64,000 bases of DNA from JBHJGM01 sp050331815. GTDB taxonomy: Bacteria; Verrucomicrobiota; Verrucomicrobiia; Opitutales; JBHJGM01. Below the pieces are notes generated by a model that was not told the origin of the DNA, made no database searches, and worked only from the letters and a program-made list of their open reading frames with translations. How positions within the stretch are numbered: the first letter of the stretch is position 1; the number at the start of each line of letters is the position of its first letter. Location: positions 1 through 64,000 of the forward strand of contig JBHJGM010000022.1 of assembly GCA_050331815.1 (NCBI GenBank), in the 5' to 3' direction. Shown here one piece after another: positions 9,805 to 16,883 of the stretch. Position numbers and translations under genes: made by a program.

Positions 9805-10506
9805 ATGACCGATGCGCTGATCCTAGCTTCCGCCACCGTGCTCAATTCCGCTTCCAAGGGGTCTGGCATGCGCGCCGAAGAAGCCCTGAAACGCCTCAAG
9901 GAGGGCAATGCCCGCTTCGTCGCCGGAGAATCCGAACACCCGCGTCTCGGTGCCGCGCATCGTGCCCGCATTGCGGAGAACGGGCAGCATCCCTTTGTCA
10001 CGATCATGGGCTGCTCGGACTCTCGCGCCAGCATCGAGTTACTCTTCGATCAGGGCGTGGGCGATGTCTTTGTCATCCGTGTGGCGGGCAATGTCATCGG
10101 AGCCCACGAGGCGGGCAGCATCGAGTACGGAATCGGTCCGCTGCAGACACCGCTGCTGGTTGTGCTTGGTCACACGCACTGCAGTGCGGTGGCCGCCGCG
10201 GCGCGGGGTGCCGCCATGGACGGCAACATTCCAGAATTGCTCGCGCCGATTGCATCGGTCGTTGCGGACGTTCGTGGCGAACATCCCGAAGCCGAAGGCG
10301 CGCACTTGCTCGACCTGGCCATTCAGGCAAATGTCTTCAATTCGATTCAGTCGTTGCTTCTTCGCAGTGAGTGCGCCCGCCGCCTGGTCAAAGAGAAAAA
10401 ACTGCGCATTGAGGGGGCCGTTTACGACCTCTCGACTGGCGAAGTGAGTTTTCTCGGCGAGCACCCGCGGCAAGCGGCGCTGCTAGAGCCTCCTAGCAAC
10501 ATCTAA
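9805..10506 (+). CDS. Beta-class carbonic anhydrase
   Basis: A 233-residue enzyme that interconverts CO2 and bicarbonate. The zinc ligands are visible as CSDSR (Cys70, with Asp72-Arg74 dyad) and HTHC (His123, Cys126). RVAGNVIGAHEAGSIEYGI and LGHTHCSAV are hallmark strings. An internal ATG at 9868 (MRAEEALKRL) would give the more usual N-terminus; the extra 21 residues do not look like a clear signal peptide, so the start is uncertain. It is monocistronic. Confidence 0.95.
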   Translation: MTDALILASATVLNSASKGSGMRAEEALKRLKEGNARFVAGESEHPRLGAAHRARIAENGQHPFVTIMGCSDSRASIELLFDQGVGDVFVIRVAGNVIGAHEAGSIEYGIGPLQTPLLVVLGHTHCSAVAAAARGAAMDGNIPELLAPIASVVADVRGEHPEAEGAHLLDLAIQANVFNSIQSLLLRSECARRLVKEKKLRIEGAVYDLSTGEVSFLGEHPRQAALLEPPSNI

Positions 10507-10513
10507 CGACCAG

Positions 10514-10558
10514 GCTCAGTTGCCGCGCAAGTACGCCAGCGCGCGCGCTCAGTTGCCG
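10514..10558. repeat. Pair of 12-base direct repeats in an intergenic gap
   Basis: GCTCAGTTGCCG occurs at 10514-10525 and again at 10547-10558, 33 bases apart, about three helical turns. It lies just after the carbonic anhydrase gene in a 240-base gap that holds nothing else recognisable. It may be a regulator site or chance. Confidence 0.3.
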
Positions 10559-10749
10559 TGTTTCGGTCTGGTTATCGAAAACCGGAGCCCCCGCAGCCCT
10601 CCTAGGCGACGCCGCCTCAGGTGTGCTTTGGGCGCAGCCATTGAGGTATTGGTAAAACGCGCTGATGGGCTGTGATTTCGTTAAAGATAGGCGCTTCTCA
10701 AGACGAATCCTTAAGGAGACTTTTTTCTCTGGAAATCGCTTAGCCTCTT

Positions 10750-11169
10750 ATGAACGCGCTCATCTTTGTTTCGTTGACCCTGACTGCCGGCTTGCTGCTG
10801 GGCGGTTGCAGCCGCACGCCCAACGTGGAGCAAGCCGTGGTCGACGTGGCCTGGGAGTCCAGCCAGCAGGCCAAGCAACAGGCTGAAATCGACGCCGCGC
10901 GAGTCGCCAAACTCAAGGTGAAGGAGCGCATGGTCTCCGACGCGCAGCGTATCGCCGAATGCGCCGCCCTGTACCGTGAGCAGAACGAAGTGCGTGGAGT
11001 GCTCGTCAACGATTTGATCGGCCCAGCCTGCGCGGTGCCGGAGTTGCTCTCGGGCGCCTATGTGACCGAGGTCGTCCTGATTGAGGACAGCACCTTTACG
11101 CTGCGCCATCGTGAACAGGGCCTGACGATGCGCTTTGCCGCAGACGGGCGCCTGCTGCCGTCGTATTGA
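10750..11169 (+). CDS. Small predicted lipoprotein
   Basis: A 139-residue protein with a signal peptide ending in the lipobox LLGGC (Cys at about residue 20), so it should be lipid-anchored. Residues 30-65 are rich in Ala, Gln, Lys and Glu and look like an amphipathic helix or short coiled coil. The C-terminal part VVLIEDSTFTLRHREQGLTMRFAADGRL looks like beta strands. I do not recognise a family. It is transcribed toward the PEP-CTERM gene. Confidence 0.7.
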   Translation: MNALIFVSLTLTAGLLLGGCSRTPNVEQAVVDVAWESSQQAKQQAEIDAARVAKLKVKERMVSDAQRIAECAALYREQNEVRGVLVNDLIGPACAVPELLSGAYVTEVVLIEDSTFTLRHREQGLTMRFAADGRLLPSY

Positions 11170-11173
11170 GCGT

Positions 11174-12031
11174 CTAGCGGCGGTGTCGCCGATGCCGGAC
11201 GACCGCCAGCAGCAGCATGCAGACCCCAAGAATCGAGGTGTAGGCAGCGGGTTCAGGTACCTGGATGAACGAAATCGTGCCTTCCCAGCGCGGTTCACTC
11301 GGCCAGAGGCCCACGGTCGGAGGTGCTTCCTCCAGGTTGAAAACCTCCGAGTTGCCATCTCCGAAAGTGATTGTAAGGGCTGCTCCCACCGATTGATAAA
11401 ATCCGCTATCGCGCAGCGGCAGAAGCGGAAAATCGCTGGCCTGAAAGGTTTGCCCCAACAGACTTTCGCCTGCCGCAAACGCGCCCACCTGCACATCTGC
11501 CAGAGCTTCCGCGGCATAGAAATTGATGTGCGAGGTTGAGCTGGTGAACAGTGATCTGTGATTATCTACCGAAAAGCCACCGCCACTTATGTTGAAGGTG
11601 GAGCCACCGTACGCCATCAAGGCCCAGTTTACTTCGCCGCCGTTGAAGTTCACCGTGGAACCGCTTCGGCCTATGATGAAGCTAGTAAAAATCCCGCCAT
11701 TGACGTTAAGGGTACTCCCGTCACTCGCTCCTGCACCGCCCCAGCCAACCGTGCCGCCGTTGATGGTGACGGTCGAATCTCCCCAACCTCCAATGTCAGC
11801 TACGTAACCGCCATTCATGATGATGGTCGCGTCTTGGGCATTGACCCATTCGTTATGGGTGGTGCCTTCATTTATGATCATTGTGTCGCCATCCCTGACG
11901 TAAAGGCCGTAGTCTAGGTCGGAAGGCAGAACAATGACCTCAGCGGAAACTTTGGAGAGGCTTAGTGTAGCCAGCATGCAGAGAAAGCTACAGGCCCAGG
12001 CCGAATTGCTGATGCGTGTAGGGGATTTCAT
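11174..12031 (-). CDS. PEP-CTERM sorting-signal surface protein with NGG repeats
   Basis: A 285-residue exported protein. A signal peptide (SFLCMLATLSLSKVSA) leads into six or more short repeats of the type TINGGTV, LNVNGGIF, VNFNGGEV and FNISGGGF (residues 60-155), which would stack as a beta-solenoid. The C-terminus has the PEP-CTERM signal: VPEPAAYTSIL, a hydrophobic helix and the basic end RHRRHRR. Such proteins are processed by an exosortase (not in this window) and delivered to the cell surface or exopolysaccharide. Function beyond that is unknown. Confidence 0.85.
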   Translation of the reverse strand: MKSPTRISNSAWACSFLCMLATLSLSKVSAEVIVLPSDLDYGLYVRDGDTMIINEGTTHNEWVNAQDATIIMNGGYVADIGGWGDSTVTINGGTVGWGGAGASDGSTLNVNGGIFTSFIIGRSGSTVNFNGGEVNWALMAYGGSTFNISGGGFSVDNHRSLFTSSTSHINFYAAEALADVQVGAFAAGESLLGQTFQASDFPLLPLRDSGFYQSVGAALTITFGDGNSEVFNLEEAPPTVGLWPSEPRWEGTISFIQVPEPAAYTSILGVCMLLLAVVRHRRHRR

Positions 12032-12340
12032 TAGGAAGCTAGTAGTGTATTATCCTGAGAGAACAGAGATTGGGATGGTCTATGATACCAACAGAACATC
12101 GAACTGAGCGCAAGCTGTAAGAACTTGTAGCCTCCTTAATAAGCACCTGAATTGCGCGGATTAGCCGCAGTGTGACTCAAAGGCTTTGCCGGGCTGCGTA
12201 GACTTCGCGTTTCTTTTCCCAGAGTTCCGAGGGAGTGATTGGCTGACGGATTAGCCTGAGTCAGCTGGCAGGATGCGTGCTTGCCTTGGGGTCCGCGCAG
12301 ACGTTAGCAACGGGCATCTCGTTTGGTTACCCGCTGACGG
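12032..12340. other. 309-base divergent intergenic region
   Basis: It lies between the PEP-CTERM gene (minus) and the DUF4212 gene (plus), is richer in A+T than the flanks near 12030-12130, and must hold both promoters. The only pattern I see is a possible sigma-54 element at 12266-12281. No gene or repeat was recognised. Confidence 0.5.
12266..12281 (+). promoter_or_regulatory. Possible sigma-54 (-24/-12) promoter of the symporter operon
   Basis: TGGCAGGATGCGTGCT has the GG and GC doublets exactly 10 bases apart and matches most of the TGGCAC-N5-TTGC consensus. It lies about 60 bases before the DUF4212 start. A single match of this kind can arise by chance. Confidence 0.25.
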
Positions 12341-12697
12341 ATGGAAATTTCGGAATCTCCTGCCTCGCCCCAACCGCCGCCGGCCACTGCCTCAAACGCG
12401 GCGCGGCGCTACTGGCGTGCGAACATCGCCATCATGGCGGTGCTTTTGTCGATCTGGGCGTTGGTCAGCCTGGGCTGCGGCATTCTGTTTGCCGATAGCT
12501 TGAACGCCTTACAGCTGCCCGGCACGGGTTACCCGCTGGGCTTCTGGTTTGCGCAACAAGGCAGCATCGCCACGTTTGTCGTGCTGATTTTCGTCTACTG
12601 CCTGGCCCTGAACCGGCTGGATGCCAAACATCTGAAAGAGCTGGAGTCCGAGCGGCAGCGGCCGGCCAAAACCGGGAACCAAGGAGACGCCGGGTGA
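12341..12697 (+). CDS. DUF4212 small subunit of a sodium/solute symporter
   Basis: A 118-residue membrane protein with two transmembrane helices (NIAIMAVLLSIWALVSLGCGILF and the IATFVVLIFVYCLALNRL helix) linked by a short loop LPGTGYPLGFWFAQQGS, the hallmark of DUF4212. It always neighbours a sodium:solute symporter of the VC_2705 type, as here. It probably forms a small subunit of the transporter. The stop codon overlaps the next start by 3 bases (GTGA), so translation is coupled. Confidence 0.92.
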   Translation: MEISESPASPQPPPATASNAARRYWRANIAIMAVLLSIWALVSLGCGILFADSLNALQLPGTGYPLGFWFAQQGSIATFVVLIFVYCLALNRLDAKHLKELESERQRPAKTGNQGDAG

Positions 12698-14598
12698 GCA
12701 TCACGACCTGGACGTACATTTTTGTCGGGTTGAGCTTCGGACTGTACCTGTTCATCGCCTGGCTGTCGCGGGTGCGCGATACGCGGGGATTTTACGTGGC
12801 CGGGCGTGGGGTACCGGCGGCGGCCAACGGCATGGCCACGGCGGCGGATTGGATGAGTGCGGCCTCGTTTATCTCAATGGCCGGCCTGGTTTCTACGATG
12901 GGCTACGCTGGGGGCGTTTACCTGATGGGCTGGACCGGCGGCTACGTGCTGCTGGCCCTGATGCTCGCGCCGTACCTGCGTAAGTTTGGCCACTACACCG
13001 TGCCGGATTTTGTGGGCGATCGTTATGGCGTGCCCGACGTGGAAAACCGGCGTCGGGACACCCTGCTGAATCGACTTCTGTACAATCCGGCCCGACTGGT
13101 GGCGGTGGTCTGCGCGATCTTTGTTTCGTTCACTTATGTGGCCGGTCAGATGCGTGGGGTGGGCGTGGTTTTCAGCCGCTTTCTGGAGGTAGACGTCAAC
13201 GTGGGCGTGGTCATCGGCATGGTGATTGTCTTTATCTACGCAACCCTTGGCGGCATGAAGGGCATCACCTGGACGCAGGTGGCCCAGTATTGGGTGCTAA
13301 TTACGGCCTTTCTGGTGCCGGCTATCGCCATCAGCATCAAGCTGACGGGCGCGTTCCTGCCGCAAGCGGGTCTGGGGGGCGAATTGCTGCCCGAAGTCAC
13401 TGGCGAGACGGGTGTCTTCCTGCTGGAAAAGCTGGACCAGATCCACCGCGACCTCGGCTTTCATGAGTACACCGCGGCCTTTACCGGTACTTGGGACAAG
13501 GCGAACGTGTTTTTCGTGGCGCTGGCGCTGATGGTCGGCACGGCGGGTTTGCCGCACGTCATCGTGCGCTTCTACACGGTCAAGAGCGTGCGGGCGGCGC
13601 GCTGGAGCGGCTTCTGGGCGCTGTTGTTCATCTCCATGCTGTACCTGACGGCACCGGCCTTGGCGGGCTTTGCGCGCTATTTTATGATACAAAGCCTCAA
13701 CGGTGCCACCGAGACCCAACTGCCGCAGTGGTTTCAGAGCTGGGAGGAAACCGGGCTGGTGTTGTGGATGGATGATGGTGACGGGCAGGTGCGCTATTCC
13801 GCGGGCGCGGACAACGAAATCTTCCGCCAGGGCACGCTTTCAGGACCGGAACTTGCCCGACTGGTCCGGGACAACGAAACCTTCAACAACACCGGTGGCC
13901 TGGAAGGGCAAAACGGCCGGGCTATTTTAACCGATCTAGGACTGTCCGGACCCGACCGAGATATCATCGTGCTGGCGACGCCGGAGATGGCAGAGCTGTC
14001 CAACTGGATTATCGCCTTTATCGCGGCCGGTGGCCTCGCCGCCGCCCTATCGACGGCGAGCGGCCTGCTCCTGGTCATCTCTTCGAGTGTGGCGCACGAC
14101 CTGTACTTCCGGACCATCAACCCGCAGGCCAGCGAGAAGCAGCGATTGGTGGTTGGACGAGCGGTGATCGGTCTGGCCGTGGTGGTGGCCGGGCTTTTCG
14201 GGATTTATCCGCCGGGTTTCGTCGGGCAGGTGGTGGCGTTCGCGTTCGGGCTAGCGGCGGCCAGCTTCTTCCCCGCCATTGTGCTGGGCATCTTTTCCAA
14301 ACGAGTCGGGACGCCCCCGGCGGTGCTGGGCATGATCGCGGGCATCGGCTTTACCGGTAGCTACATCATCGCGTGCGTGTACGGGGGTATGGAGCCGTGG
14401 ACCTTTGGCATCTTCGAGGCGGGCATCAAGCCGCAGGGAATTGGCTCGATTGGCATGTTGATCAACTTCGCCGTGACGCTCGGGCTGACGCCCTTCTTTG
14501 GTCCGCCCGACGCGCAGACGCAGGACATGATCGACTCGGTCCGTGAACCCGAAGAAGCCGGCCCGGCGACCGTCATCGAGGAGGCACCGGAGCACTAG
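12694..14598 (+). CDS. Sodium:solute symporter, VC_2705/ActP-like (acetate-type)
   Basis: A 634-residue permease with about 13 transmembrane helices of the LeuT-fold SSS family. Near the N-terminus are DTRGFYVAGRGVPAAANGMATAADWMSAASF, LMGWTGGYVLL and YTVPDFVGDRYG. It has a hydrophilic loop (about residues 345-425) as in the VC_2705 subfamily. It starts with GTG overlapping the DUF4212 stop. The family takes up acetate or other short monocarboxylates with sodium; nearby acs supports acetate but substrate is inferred. Its stop shares four bases (CTAG) with the convergent VapC stop. Confidence 0.93.
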   Translation: MSITTWTYIFVGLSFGLYLFIAWLSRVRDTRGFYVAGRGVPAAANGMATAADWMSAASFISMAGLVSTMGYAGGVYLMGWTGGYVLLALMLAPYLRKFGHYTVPDFVGDRYGVPDVENRRRDTLLNRLLYNPARLVAVVCAIFVSFTYVAGQMRGVGVVFSRFLEVDVNVGVVIGMVIVFIYATLGGMKGITWTQVAQYWVLITAFLVPAIAISIKLTGAFLPQAGLGGELLPEVTGETGVFLLEKLDQIHRDLGFHEYTAAFTGTWDKANVFFVALALMVGTAGLPHVIVRFYTVKSVRAARWSGFWALLFISMLYLTAPALAGFARYFMIQSLNGATETQLPQWFQSWEETGLVLWMDDGDGQVRYSAGADNEIFRQGTLSGPELARLVRDNETFNNTGGLEGQNGRAILTDLGLSGPDRDIIVLATPEMAELSNWIIAFIAAGGLAAALSTASGLLLVISSSVAHDLYFRTINPQASEKQRLVVGRAVIGLAVVVAGLFGIYPPGFVGQVVAFAFGLAAASFFPAIVLGIFSKRVGTPPAVLGMIAGIGFTGSYIIACVYGGMEPWTFGIFEAGIKPQGIGSIGMLINFAVTLGLTPFFGPPDAQTQDMIDSVREPEEAGPATVIEEAPEH

Positions 14599-15059
14599 GG
14601 CCGTTCTTTGCAATCGCGCAACAGCAACAGTTGCAGACCACTTTTGCGATAGCGCTCGAATCCCCGGTTGAAGATGCCCCGTTCAAGTTCACGGGTCAGC
14701 GCCAGGGCCGCGAGGTAGGCAGCCATCCAGGGTTTGGTGGAGGCGCGTTCATTGCGGGCCAACGGCAGCCAGAGGCTGTGCGTACCGGGTGTGTCTTCGA
14801 TCTGGGCGACCGCCTCGTCAATCAATACCGTCGAGAAAAGCTCGATGGCGTCGTTGTTGGAAAAGGCGGGCAGCCCACAGGCATTCATGACTTTTTTCTG
14901 CGTCAGCAAACGCAGCCAGCCCATTTCAGTGGACCGACAAACAAGCAGATCACCCGGGCTCAGCGGTGTTTGCTCGTTCCAGCGGCGCACGGTGGCGTGC
15001 GGGCTATGCTTCTCTAGCCACAGCGCCAGCCAGGTGTTAATGTCGAGCAGTTTACGGAT
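14595..15059 (-). CDS. VapC-like PIN-domain toxin, start codon apparently ATC
   Basis: About 154 residues. From 15059 the frame reads IRKLLDINTWLALWLEKHSPH, a clean PIN start with the first catalytic Asp in LLDINTW. The middle CRSTEMGWLRLLT holds the conserved Glu; the end has WMAAYLAALAL and a short tail. No ATG, GTG or TTG lies before the PIN motif in this frame. An AGGAGG sits 12 bases before ATC 15059; the other option is CTG at 15050. The first ATG/GTG falls after the first catalytic Asp and would kill the enzyme. The start overlaps the Phd-like stop, as in true pairs. The late Asp in the WMAAYLAAL region is Met or Ala here, so the protein may also be weakened. Confidence 0.75.
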   Translation of the reverse strand: MRKLLDINTWLALWLEKHSPHATVRRWNEQTPLSPGDLLVCRSTEMGWLRLLTQKKVMNACGLPAFSNNDAIELFSTVLIDEAVAQIEDTPGTHSLWLPLARNERASTKPWMAAYLAALALTRELERGIFNRGFERYRKSGLQLLLLRDCKERP

Positions 15060-15372
15060 CCGCGTGCGGCGCCTCCTGCATGGCTTCGCTTGCGGCGACT
15101 AGGGCGAGCATTTCCTCGATGTCGAGCGCGCGACGACGGGCCGAGCGTCGACCCCGCACTATGGGCAAGGTACGCGCCAAAGTCTTGCCTGGCGCTGGCG
15201 GGGAATTTTGGCGGCCCGTGGCCGAGGCTGAGCGACCGCAGCGTTTCTGGTACTCAGTGACGGAAAGGATAACCGCGGCGGGGCGGCTGTGCTTCTCGAT
15301 CAGGATGGGCTCGTGTTGGGCGGAGTCGATCACGCGCCCCAGCGTTTGCCTGGCTTCGTTTGAAGAGAACAT
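15052..15372 (-). CDS. Phd/YefM-family antitoxin
   Basis: A 106-residue protein whose N-terminus FSSNEARQTLGRVIDSAQHEPILIEKHSRPAAVILSVTEYQ is the Phd/YefM fold (DNA-binding dimer). The rest, about residues 45-106, is basic and Ala-rich and would carry the toxin-binding tail. It overlaps the start of the VapC-like gene downstream and would form the antitoxin of the pair. Phd with PIN partners is common. Confidence 0.85.
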   Translation of the reverse strand: MFSSNEARQTLGRVIDSAQHEPILIEKHSRPAAVILSVTEYQKRCGRSASATGRQNSPPAPGKTLARTLPIVRGRRSARRRALDIEEMLALVAASEAMQEAPHADP

Positions 15373-15435
15373 CCGGGTCCGTTCAGTCTAGATGGAATTT
15401 TGCGGACTGTCGAATACGAGCCAAGTCGCTATTAT

Positions 15436-16746
15436 TTACTTAGAGGGCTTCGCAAACTCCTGGAAAATCAAGCGGGTGCGTTCGGTAGCTCCGCGGCAGT
15501 CGGTATGCCATTTACGGCTCGCCGTGGACATCTGTCCCCGCGCGGTCGGATTTGAGAGCAGCTCAATCAGCACGCCACGCAGGCTTTCCTGTTCCTCCGC
15601 GCAGCGGCTGCCGCCCAGAGCCTGCAACTCGCGGCAGGCCTGCCGGAAGTTGGTCATGTTCGGACCGTAGGCCATGGGGATGCCGAAGGCGGCACACTCA
15701 AGCGGGGTCTGCCCGCCGTTGTTGGGCGGCAGGCTTTTGCCGATGAAGGCGACGTCCGCCGCTTGGATCAGCGTGCGCATTTCGCCGGTTGTATCGGCAA
15801 CGTAGATACGTGCGTTAGCCGGCGGCGGCTCCTTGCGGCTGCGCAGGTGCCAGGGCCTGGGCTGCGTGCGCAGCAGGTCCATGATCTCACCGCGCCGCTC
15901 GGCGTGACGTGGAATCAAAAGCAGGCGAACGGGCAGCTTGCGGGCCTCGGCGGCGTCCATCACACGCAACAGAAACGCCTCCTCACCGGGCCAGGTGGAG
16001 CAGCCCAGCAGCACCAGCGGACGTGCGCCGTCCTCCGTCGCCTGGAGGCCCATTTCCGCCCGCAGGTCTTCGCGCTGGCCGGGGTCCAGTCGTGGCTCGA
16101 CCGGAGCGTCAAACTTCAGATTGCCGACCGTGCGGATGCGATCAGGATGCGGCGAGAGTTCGCGGAAGCGCTGTGCGTCTGGCTGGCTGGAGGCGAGAAT
16201 CCGGTGCACGCGGCTAAAGAGCCAGCGGGCCACCCAGCTAAGCCGGCGGTAGCGGCCGAAGGAGCGGTCCGAAAGGCGGGCGTTGAGTAACAGCACCGGC
16301 ACGTTTTTTCGGGCGGCCTGATGCAGATGCTCGGGCCACAATTCCCCCTCCATCAGCGCCACAACGTCAGGCCGGATGCGTCGCCAGGCCAGCGCGGTGC
16401 AGGCCCAGAAATCCAGCGGGAAGAGGGCCACCCGCAGCACCTTGTGGCGGAAGCGCTCGCGCGCGAGTCGGTAGCCGGTGGACGTCGTGGTGGTTAGGAC
16501 AATCTCCCAATGACCCTCCGCGTTAAGGGCGTCGACGAGCGATTCGATTGCCTGGAGCTCACCCACACTGACCGCCTGCAGCCACAGTCGACGCTTGCCG
16601 GGAGCCGGTGCGCTCAAAACCGGTACGAACCCGAAGCGGTGCGCGGCGTCTTGCCGGTAGCCCCCCCGCCGCCACATCCGCCGCAGGTAATACGGCAGCA
16701 CCGCCACCAGAACGGGAACAAAAAGGATTCGATACAGGACGATCAT
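15436..16746 (-). CDS. waaA: 3-deoxy-D-manno-octulosonic acid (Kdo) transferase
   Basis: A 436-residue inner-membrane GT30 glycosyltransferase that adds Kdo to lipid A precursors, so the cell makes LPS. An N-terminal membrane anchor (ILFVPVLVAVLPYYLRRMW) is followed by LWLQAVSVGELQAIESLVDALN, TTTTSTGYRLARERF, LMEGELWPEH and the C-terminal SLPPNNGGQTPLECAAFGIPMAYGPNMTNF, all typical of WaaA/KdtA. The gene is single and divergent from the M16 peptidase gene. Confidence 0.95.
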   Translation of the reverse strand: MIVLYRILFVPVLVAVLPYYLRRMWRRGGYRQDAAHRFGFVPVLSAPAPGKRRLWLQAVSVGELQAIESLVDALNAEGHWEIVLTTTTSTGYRLARERFRHKVLRVALFPLDFWACTALAWRRIRPDVVALMEGELWPEHLHQAARKNVPVLLLNARLSDRSFGRYRRLSWVARWLFSRVHRILASSQPDAQRFRELSPHPDRIRTVGNLKFDAPVEPRLDPGQREDLRAEMGLQATEDGARPLVLLGCSTWPGEEAFLLRVMDAAEARKLPVRLLLIPRHAERRGEIMDLLRTQPRPWHLRSRKEPPPANARIYVADTTGEMRTLIQAADVAFIGKSLPPNNGGQTPLECAAFGIPMAYGPNMTNFRQACRELQALGGSRCAEEQESLRGVLIELLSNPTARGQMSTASRKWHTDCRGATERTRLIFQEFAKPSK

Positions 16747-16790
16747 CGTGACGTCCGCCTGGCTCGAACGCGGGGACAGAGCCGCTTGCC

Positions 16791-16883
16791 ATGACGGAGC
16801 AGAACATTACGCTCAATATCTGGCCTATCGATGGCAATGGCCAAGTCGTCTTGCCCGCGGGCGCTATCGCACTAATTGCATGA
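16791..16883 (+). other. Possible 30-codon leader ORF overlapping the M16 start
   Basis: An ATG at 16791 opens a 30-codon frame (starting MTEQNITLNIWP) whose TGA at 16881-16883 overlaps the ATG of the M16 peptidase gene (ATGA). That layout allows translational coupling. I see no homology and short frames like this arise by chance, so this is only a candidate. Confidence 0.25.
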
